Below, piece after piece: positions 21,699 to 26,736 of a DNA stretch of 26,736 nt (positions within the stretch are counted from its first letter, which is position 1; each line of letters opens with the position of its first letter). The translations under genes and the position numbers were made by a program. The notes under the pieces are model-generated. The model had not been told where the DNA came from. It was given only the letters and a program-made list of their open reading frames with translations, and made no database searches. Source of the DNA: Pseudomonadota bacterium (GTDB lineage Bacteria > Pseudomonadota > Alphaproteobacteria > Rhizobiales > Devosiaceae); the NCBI GenBank assembly GCA_023390785.1, contig JAEWCE010000045.1, forward strand, positions 1 to 26,736. Direction: 5' to 3'.

Positions 21699-22474
21699 GC
21701 GCGCCTCAGGACGAGATAGACACGCCGCCGAACCCTGCCCTCAGTGCCCTCGCTGACGGCATCGACGGTTTCGTCCAGCGCGAGGCCGGCAGAGGCAAAC
21801 AGCGGCTCGAGGCTTGCAAGCGTCGCCGCAGGTGCGGGGCTCGACCCCAACTCGCGCTGCATCGCTGCGATCAGGTCTTCGGACTTGGCTGGCAGGCTGA
21901 AGCCGTGGGCCTCGAGGCCCTGCAACACCTCATCGAGCTTGTTGCGGCTGCTGCGCCCCTCGGCGGATGCCCGCGATTGAGGGGCCGCCACAACGAGACT
22001 GCCCCCGGGTGCCAGTGCGCGGCTCAGTCGGGCGAGAGCCCCCGGGCGATGGTCTGGTTCAATGAAACTGAACACCAGATGGGCCACGATGAGATCGTAG
22101 CGCTCCATATCGTCAAGCCGCAGGATATCAACTGGCCGCGTGGCTATCTCGACGGCGCGCCCTGCCGCGTAGCGCTGTGTCAGGATGAGGGGCGTCTCGC
22201 ACTGGTCGATGACGGTGATTGCCGGCTGCCGATCCGCAAGGCTCTCCCAGACGAAGCTGGCAAGCCCCGCGTCGGCCGCGCCCGCGATGAGAACGCGCGC
22301 GCCCGCAGGGGCGAGCCGCTGCAACAGCGGACGCATGATTTTGCCGTCGCGTGAGGGCCCCATTCGCACGCCGCTGGCAACGAAGTACGGGCGTGTCATG
22401 TGGTAGTCGCGGCATACCTCCCGGCAATGTTGGGCGGCAACGGCGGCGGCGGCCTCAATGTCGGCCTGGGTCAT
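21695..22474 (-). CDS. class I SAM-dependent methyltransferase
   Basis: A 259-residue protein with a Rossmann-type methyltransferase core: VLIAGAADAG (61-70) replaces the usual GxGxG loop, VIDQCETPL (88-96) is the acidic strand end, DILRLDD (116-122), and DLIVAHLVFSF (127-137), then GGSLVVAAP. Chemistry and substrate are unknown. The ATG at 22474 lies one base after the stop of tctA; a TTG at 22501 inside tctA is less likely. Last gene of the leftward unit that starts with the second PaaK-like gene, so a role in modifying the transported compound is possible but only inferred. Confidence 0.75.
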   Translation of the reverse strand: MTQADIEAAAAVAAQHCREVCRDYHMTRPYFVASGVRMGPSRDGKIMRPLLQRLAPAGARVLIAGAADAGLASFVWESLADRQPAITVIDQCETPLILTQRYAAGRAVEIATRPVDILRLDDMERYDLIVAHLVFSFIEPDHRPGALARLSRALAPGGSLVVAAPQSRASAEGRSSRNKLDEVLQGLEAHGFSLPAKSEDLIAAMQRELGSSPAPAATLASLEPLFASAGLALDETVDAVSEGTEGRVRRRVYLVLRRA

Positions 22475-22475
22475 T

Positions 22476-24287
22476 TCAATGGGCACTGGGCCTGGCTCCA
22501 AGCCGGGACAGGGCCGGCAACAGCAAATAGATGATGGGGCCGAGCAGCGCGGCCGGCCCGACCCACAGGGCCAACAGGCTCGAGGCGACGAAGAGTGCTG
22601 TCAGTGCCGGCTCGGGCCGTGGGCCCGTCGCCGCAGCCGCCTTGCGGCCATAAAGGAAGGCAAGGGAAATCAGCGCGGCGGCCATTCCGACGCCGGCGGC
22701 AAGCAGCGGCAGGAAGGCGTCTATGGTGCCGTAGCCACTGGCCACCCAGATGGCGACACCAAAGACGACGACCAGCGCTGCCAGCGCCCAGCCAGCTTCC
22801 GCCGGCAGCCGGACCTTATCCGGGCGCTCGGTGCGCCCTCGCCCCTGCAGCATCAGATACGCTGCGATGATCACGGCAAGCACGACGATCACCACAACTC
22901 CCGGCCGCGTCAGAGCAGACAAACCAAATACCTGCTGCGATCGCAGCAGCGCCGATTCGAACACCGGGCCGACGACGAAGCCGATGATGAAGGGAGGACG
23001 CGCCAGCCGCGCCCGGGCGAGCAGCAGCCCGAACAGGGCAAAGACAAGGAGTTCGATCAACGTCGCTGCCGTCGGGTTCGAGTAGAACGTTGATATTGTC
23101 GCGCCCGCCAAGGCGAAAACCGTCACGATGCGACGAGGCAACGACGCCAGCCTGATCATGGCCGGCGCAGCGAAAAATGACAGCAGGAACCCAGCCAGCG
23201 CCGCCAGCGCCACGCAATAGGCAATCATCGCGAGGAAATCCGGATGCTGGCTGACCATGGTCGGGCCGACCCGTATCCCAAGAACCGCAAAGGCCCCCAG
23301 CAGGATGGCCATTCCCGAGCTGCCGGGGATCCCGAGCAGCAAGGTGGGGATAAGAGCGCCACCTTCTTTGGCGCCACTGCCGGTTTCGGGCGCGACGACG
23401 CCTTCGACCGCCCCCTGTCCGAACGGCACCGCCGGCCGCGAGGTCGATGTGGCGCCGCCGTACGACACCCAGGCGGCCACGCTCGACCCCAGTCCTGGAG
23501 TGATGCCGACGAGAAGGCCGATGAGCGTGGAGCGAAGCACCAGGGCTGCATGGTGAAATGGCTCGAGCGCACCCTGGAAGATGCCGGCATAGCTGATCCT
23601 GACCGATCCCTTGCCCTGCTCCTGTGCGACACGCAACAGTTCCGGCAGAGCCATGATTCCCGCGATGATCGCCGGGGCGGCCACACCCTGGTCGAGATAG
23701 GCGTTGCCGAAAGTGAAACGGTCGAGCCCGCTTGCCGCATGCAGACCGATGGTCGAGGTCAGGACACCGGCAGCACCGAGGGCAATGCCGGGGGCCAGGC
23801 CCGAGGTGGAGACCGCGGCCACCGCGACCAGCCCGCAGAGGCTCAGGGCGGCAATCTCCGGCGACCCGACGTTGAGCATGATGGCGGAAAACACCGGCCC
23901 GGCCACAAGAAGCACCAGCGCGCCGAGCACGAGGCCAACGAGGCTCGAGGCAATGATCGCCCCGTAGAGGCGCGCGCCCTCCCCTCGCCGCATCATCGGA
24001 TACCCGTCGACGACCGACGCTGCCTCAGATGCCGAGGTCGGGACGCCGAATAGCGCTGCCGGGACCGTGCCTGAAATCTGCGAGGCGGCATGCATAGCGA
24101 TCAGAAAGATCGCCGCAGCCGTTGGATCGATCGAGAGCAGGAACGGCAATGCAACCAGCAGCGCCGAGCGTGAGCTCAGGCCCGGGGCGAGGCCAACGAT
24201 GACGCCCACCACGGCTCCGAGCAGCATGGCCACAAGGTTGGGCAGTTGCAGGACCAGAAGCCCGAACCCCGCACCCAGCCCGCTCAA
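22476..24287 (-). CDS. tctA: tripartite tricarboxylate transporter permease TctA with C-terminal membrane extension
   Basis: Large permease of the TTT family, which takes up carboxylates delivered by a TctC-type binding protein using an ion gradient. The two inverted-repeat halves are visible: VGLAPGLSSRSALLVALPF with GTVPAALFGVP near the start, and LLVGITPGLGSSVAAW with VVAPETGSGAKEGGALIPTLLLGIPGS in the middle. At 603 residues it is about 100 longer than usual TctA; after about residue 490 come a charged linker and three to four further membrane segments that could stand in for TctB, which has no gene here. The start is TTG (24287), overlapping the tctC TGA; no nearby ATG or GTG retains the first helix. 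Confidence 0.88.
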   Translation of the reverse strand: MSGLGAGFGLLVLQLPNLVAMLLGAVVGVIVGLAPGLSSRSALLVALPFLLSIDPTAAAIFLIAMHAASQISGTVPAALFGVPTSASEAASVVDGYPMMRRGEGARLYGAIIASSLVGLVLGALVLLVAGPVFSAIMLNVGSPEIAALSLCGLVAVAAVSTSGLAPGIALGAAGVLTSTIGLHAASGLDRFTFGNAYLDQGVAAPAIIAGIMALPELLRVAQEQGKGSVRISYAGIFQGALEPFHHAALVLRSTLIGLLVGITPGLGSSVAAWVSYGGATSTSRPAVPFGQGAVEGVVAPETGSGAKEGGALIPTLLLGIPGSSGMAILLGAFAVLGIRVGPTMVSQHPDFLAMIAYCVALAALAGFLLSFFAAPAMIRLASLPRRIVTVFALAGATISTFYSNPTAATLIELLVFALFGLLLARARLARPPFIIGFVVGPVFESALLRSQQVFGLSALTRPGVVVIVVLAVIIAAYLMLQGRGRTERPDKVRLPAEAGWALAALVVVFGVAIWVASGYGTIDAFLPLLAAGVGMAAALISLAFLYGRKAAAATGPRPEPALTALFVASSLLALWVGPAALLGPIIYLLLPALSRLGARPSAH

Positions 24288-25330
24288 CTGCCGTTACCCG
24301 CCGCAACACAATTGCTCTCCCCCGCCCTGGCGCAGGCGAGAACGTAATTTATCGCCGTGGACAGCTCTGTGCGCTGCGCAAAGAGCCGGTCGAACCGGGC
24401 CCGCAGTGTCGCCCGGTCGCTCGGCACGAGATCGGTTGGGCGAAGCCCCGGATCCTTGCGCGCCAACAGGCCGGGCGCCACCGTCGAGAACAAATCGACC
24501 AGCACCGCGACCTGGTCGTCGGTAAGTGCGGGAGGCCCGACCACCAGTGTGTTGGTCGCTGCCACTGCGTCGATGAGGTCGCAGATCGTATCCGCCTCCC
24601 CGCCCTTGGCAACCTGCCGCAGCGTTGGCAGCTCGGCAAACGGCGCTGAGGGCCCAGCGTCGTTCAGGCGGAGCAGCGGCAGCAGCTGCCCCTGATCCAC
24701 GAGATCCTGGAAGGTATCCACCGATCCGAGCACGGCGCTGGCCTCGCCGGACATGAGGGCCAGCTTGCGTTCGGCATTGGAGTATCCGGCAACGGGCCGC
24801 AACGGTATGCCGGTCGTGCCGCGCACCAGCAATGTTTCGGTATGCGATATTGCATTGGCGGTCGCTGTGGGCACGATCAACTCGTCGCGCCGCGCAAGCA
24901 GTGACGGTACGTTCATTATTCCGGTGCGGGTGGACACGAACAGGGCGCGGCGATCCGCCCCGAGTGCGCCGACCAGTGTTAGCGAATGCAAATTGGCGCC
25001 ATCCTGGTCGGACACGCCGGCGAGGTAGGTGTAGATCGTGCCGCCGGGCATGAAGCAGAGGAAGTCCGACCGGCCCGCGGCTTCCACGCAGAGTCGGACG
25101 GCCAGCGCGCTCGGCTGGCTCTCGACGTCGACGACGAGGCCTGGCACGGCAGAGCGCGCGACTTCGGCGAATGCCCGGCAGGCCGCGTCGAGATTGGATC
25201 CTCCCTGTGTTCCGCTGAGGAGCGACAGATGCGTGAGCGGCGACGGCGCTGCCCGCGCTCGCGTGGCGAGCACGGCCGCGAGCAGCAGCGCCAGCGAGTG
25301 GCGGCGCGTCAGGCGGAGTTGATCAGGCAT
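24284..25330 (-). CDS. tctC: Bug-family periplasmic substrate-binding protein TctC
   Basis: Extracytoplasmic solute receptor of the TTT system, 348 residues. The N-terminus MPDQLRLTRRHSLALLLAA resembles a Tat-type signal (twin Arg in LTRRHSLA), with cleavage likely after ARA near residue 28. The Bug fold is indicated by GTQGGSNLDAACRAFA, PGLVVDVESQP, FVSTRTGI and the C-terminal PALTDDQVAVLVDLF. It is slightly more divergent than typical Bug proteins (cysteines at several points). The ATG at 25330 has GAGGAG 5 nt upstream; it overlaps the PaaK-like gene by 22 bp. Bug proteins bind citrate, aromatic acids, amino acids and others; the ligand cannot be read from sequence. Confidence 0.87.
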   Translation of the reverse strand: MPDQLRLTRRHSLALLLAAVLATRARAAPSPLTHLSLLSGTQGGSNLDAACRAFAEVARSAVPGLVVDVESQPSALAVRLCVEAAGRSDFLCFMPGGTIYTYLAGVSDQDGANLHSLTLVGALGADRRALFVSTRTGIMNVPSLLARRDELIVPTATANAISHTETLLVRGTTGIPLRPVAGYSNAERKLALMSGEASAVLGSVDTFQDLVDQGQLLPLLRLNDAGPSAPFAELPTLRQVAKGGEADTICDLIDAVAATNTLVVGPPALTDDQVAVLVDLFSTVAPGLLARKDPGLRPTDLVPSDRATLRARFDRLFAQRTELSTAINYVLACARAGESNCVAAGNGS

Positions 25331-26727
25331 ACGAACTCCTCGTACTTCCCACCCGGTGTCCGGTCGATGTGGTCGACATAGGTGAAGCGCACGCCGATCG
25401 GTGCGGGCAGACGGCTGAGGATGATCCGTCGCGCATCGTCCTCCTCCGCCGGCGTCAACGGTGCAGCCACCGCGAGCACCACTTCCAGCGTGTCGTAATC
25501 GAGCTGGCGGAACTGATATTGCCGGACCTTCGGAAATGCCTTGGAGCGCGTACCGAACGACGGCCAGAATGTGGTTCCATCCCGCCGTTTGAAGATGTTT
25601 CGCACGCGTCCGGCGATGCGGTTGAGCGTCGTCAGGTGCCGGCCGCAGGTGCACCCATCGGAGGCTTCCGCCAGATCGCCGATGTCGTAGCGCAGCAGCG
25701 GCGTGGCATAGCCGAGCAGTGGAGTAACGAGGATTCGTCCCACCTCCCCCGGCCGGCACGGATTGCCGTCCGCATCCACAATTTCGACGATCACGGCATC
25801 GTCCATGGCATGGTAGCGCCGGCACTCCGAGCACTGCACCGCGACGACGCCAATCTCTTCGCAGGAATAAGTATCGTGGATGTCCGCGCCGAGAAATTCC
25901 GTCGCCAGGTCGCGGAGGTCGTCCCCCACGGTCTCACCCACGGTGGTAATGCCACGGAGTCGGCAGGGTCCGCTGCCGTCCCGGGCGGCGCGAGCGGCGA
26001 AGGCGCGCACGATCGACGGGTACGCCATCAGATAGTCCGGCCGCTTGCGCCCGAGCCAGTCCCATTGCTGCTCAAGGCTGGCCCGCGTGCTGAGATGATA
26101 GCTCCTGCCGGTCGGCACCGGAAACGCCGCGGCTGCCCCCCAGGCGGGGAGATCGTCGCCGTCGTCGCCAGCTTCCTTGTTGCCGCGCTGGTGCCTGATC
26201 ACCGCGATGCATCCGGCGAAATCGCGTTTCGCCCAGAGCTGGGCGCGAAAGGTCAGCGCCGCCTGCCAGCGGGCATCGACATTGGTCGACAGCACTTCGA
26301 TCGGCTGCCCGCTCGTCCCCGACGAGCGCTTGTGGCCGACCACCGTGTAGCCCTGCGGCAGTTGCCTTGCGCGCAGGGCGTCGGCGCCGTCAACCAGTTG
26401 CGCGCGCTCGAGGATCGGAAGCGCCTGCAGCGCCTCCTCCAGCGTCGCGGCGCGGGCCAGCAACCCCATGTCGATGCGCTGATAGTACGGCGTGGTCGCG
26501 TGGGCGAAGTGCGCGAGGCTCTTCAGCATCCGGAACTGATGTTGACGGACCGTCTCGCGCGGGAGCCGCTCGTTGCGCGACAGCTGCTGCTGCAGCGTCA
26601 GCATCTCGCGCGCGACCAATCTCTCGGGGGCACCAGAATCGAGGCTATCGCTCAGCAAAGGCGTTGGTGCTCCCACAGTGTCGCGGCTCCGCCCAAGCGG
26701 GGCCGCCGCCGCCGCTACCTCAGCCAA
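25309..26727 (-). CDS. second PaaK-like adenylate-forming enzyme (start near or beyond window edge)
   Basis: PaaK/CapK-family enzyme of up to 472 residues in the window. Signatures: LAHFAHATTPYYQR (about 71-84), phosphate loop RSSGTSGQP, SCEEIG, RYDIGDLA, the cysteine pairs CSECRRYH and CTCGRHL (putative zinc site), and a C-terminal domain ending in GGKYEEF. The given start is a TTG at 26727 and the frame remains open to the right edge, so the true start may lie outside; internal candidates are a GTG near residue 18 and the ATG at 26604 (residue 42). First visible gene of the unit with tctC, tctA and the methyltransferase. It shares the same layout with the enzyme at 20334 but is clearly diverged from it. 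Confidence 0.8.
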   Translation of the reverse strand: MAEVAAAAAPLGRSRDTVGAPTPLLSDSLDSGAPERLVAREMLTLQQQLSRNERLPRETVRQHQFRMLKSLAHFAHATTPYYQRIDMGLLARAATLEEALQALPILERAQLVDGADALRARQLPQGYTVVGHKRSSGTSGQPIEVLSTNVDARWQAALTFRAQLWAKRDFAGCIAVIRHQRGNKEAGDDGDDLPAWGAAAAFPVPTGRSYHLSTRASLEQQWDWLGRKRPDYLMAYPSIVRAFAARAARDGSGPCRLRGITTVGETVGDDLRDLATEFLGADIHDTYSCEEIGVVAVQCSECRRYHAMDDAVIVEIVDADGNPCRPGEVGRILVTPLLGYATPLLRYDIGDLAEASDGCTCGRHLTTLNRIAGRVRNIFKRRDGTTFWPSFGTRSKAFPKVRQYQFRQLDYDTLEVVLAVAAPLTPAEEDDARRIILSRLPAPIGVRFTYVDHIDRTPGGKYEEFVCLINSA

Positions 26728-26736
26728 GAAGGGGCC

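Overview
The window is dense, uniformly GC-rich chromosomal DNA with short intergenic gaps and many 4-bp ATGA stop/start overlaps. Gene content (cbb3 oxidase with a FixI-type copper ATPase and a DUF2189 protein, FNR/NnrR-type operators, UbiTUV, Bug-type tripartite transporters) points to a facultatively anaerobic or microaerobic alphaproteobacterium, possibly a denitrifier. I cannot name the genus. I see no tRNA, rRNA, insertion sequence, CRISPR array or phage gene.

Region 1 (1-5014, minus strand) is a high-affinity terminal oxidase operon: ccoN-ccoO-ccoQ-ccoP, a 60-residue membrane microprotein, a DUF2189 membrane protein, then the start of a CcoI/FixI copper P-type ATPase that leaves the window. 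The usual ccoG and ccoH do not sit between ccoP and ccoI. A 409-bp divergent region (5015-5423) separates it from region 2 (5424-6316, plus): two small exported Met/His-rich proteins, one of them DUF305, probably copper-related. Region 3 (6360-9082, minus) holds a 122-residue protein of unknown function, a DUF4342 protein and a P1B-type metal ATPase without a metal-binding N-domain.

Region 4 (9314-16297) is the regulatory and anaerobic biosynthesis core: a DUF1858 protein, a cysteine-free NnrR-like Crp/Fnr regulator, ubiD-ubiX (minus), and ubiT-ubiU-ubiV-hemN (plus). The latter pair of operons gives prenylated 4-hydroxybenzoate decarboxylation, O2-independent ubiquinone hydroxylation and O2-independent heme synthesis. 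A perfect palindrome with TTGCG-N4-CGCAA core lies between ubiD and ubiT, and related sites lie between the DUF1858 gene and the unknown gene. This suggests that quinone and heme synthesis without O2 is controlled by the NnrR-like regulator.

Region 5 (16319-20259) has a flavodoxin-fold quinone reductase, two tandem-domain universal stress proteins around a DoxX membrane protein, and a short-chain dehydrogenase. Three FNR-type TTGAY-N4-RTCAA sites precede usp1, doxX and the dehydrogenase. Their distances to start codons fit class II activation.

Region 6 (20334-26736) is a probable uptake-and-activation locus for an organic acid: two divergent PaaK-like adenylate-forming enzymes, a Bug-type binding protein (TctC), a TctA permease with a C-terminal membrane extension and no separate tctB, and a SAM-dependent methyltransferase. 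The substrate is unknown.
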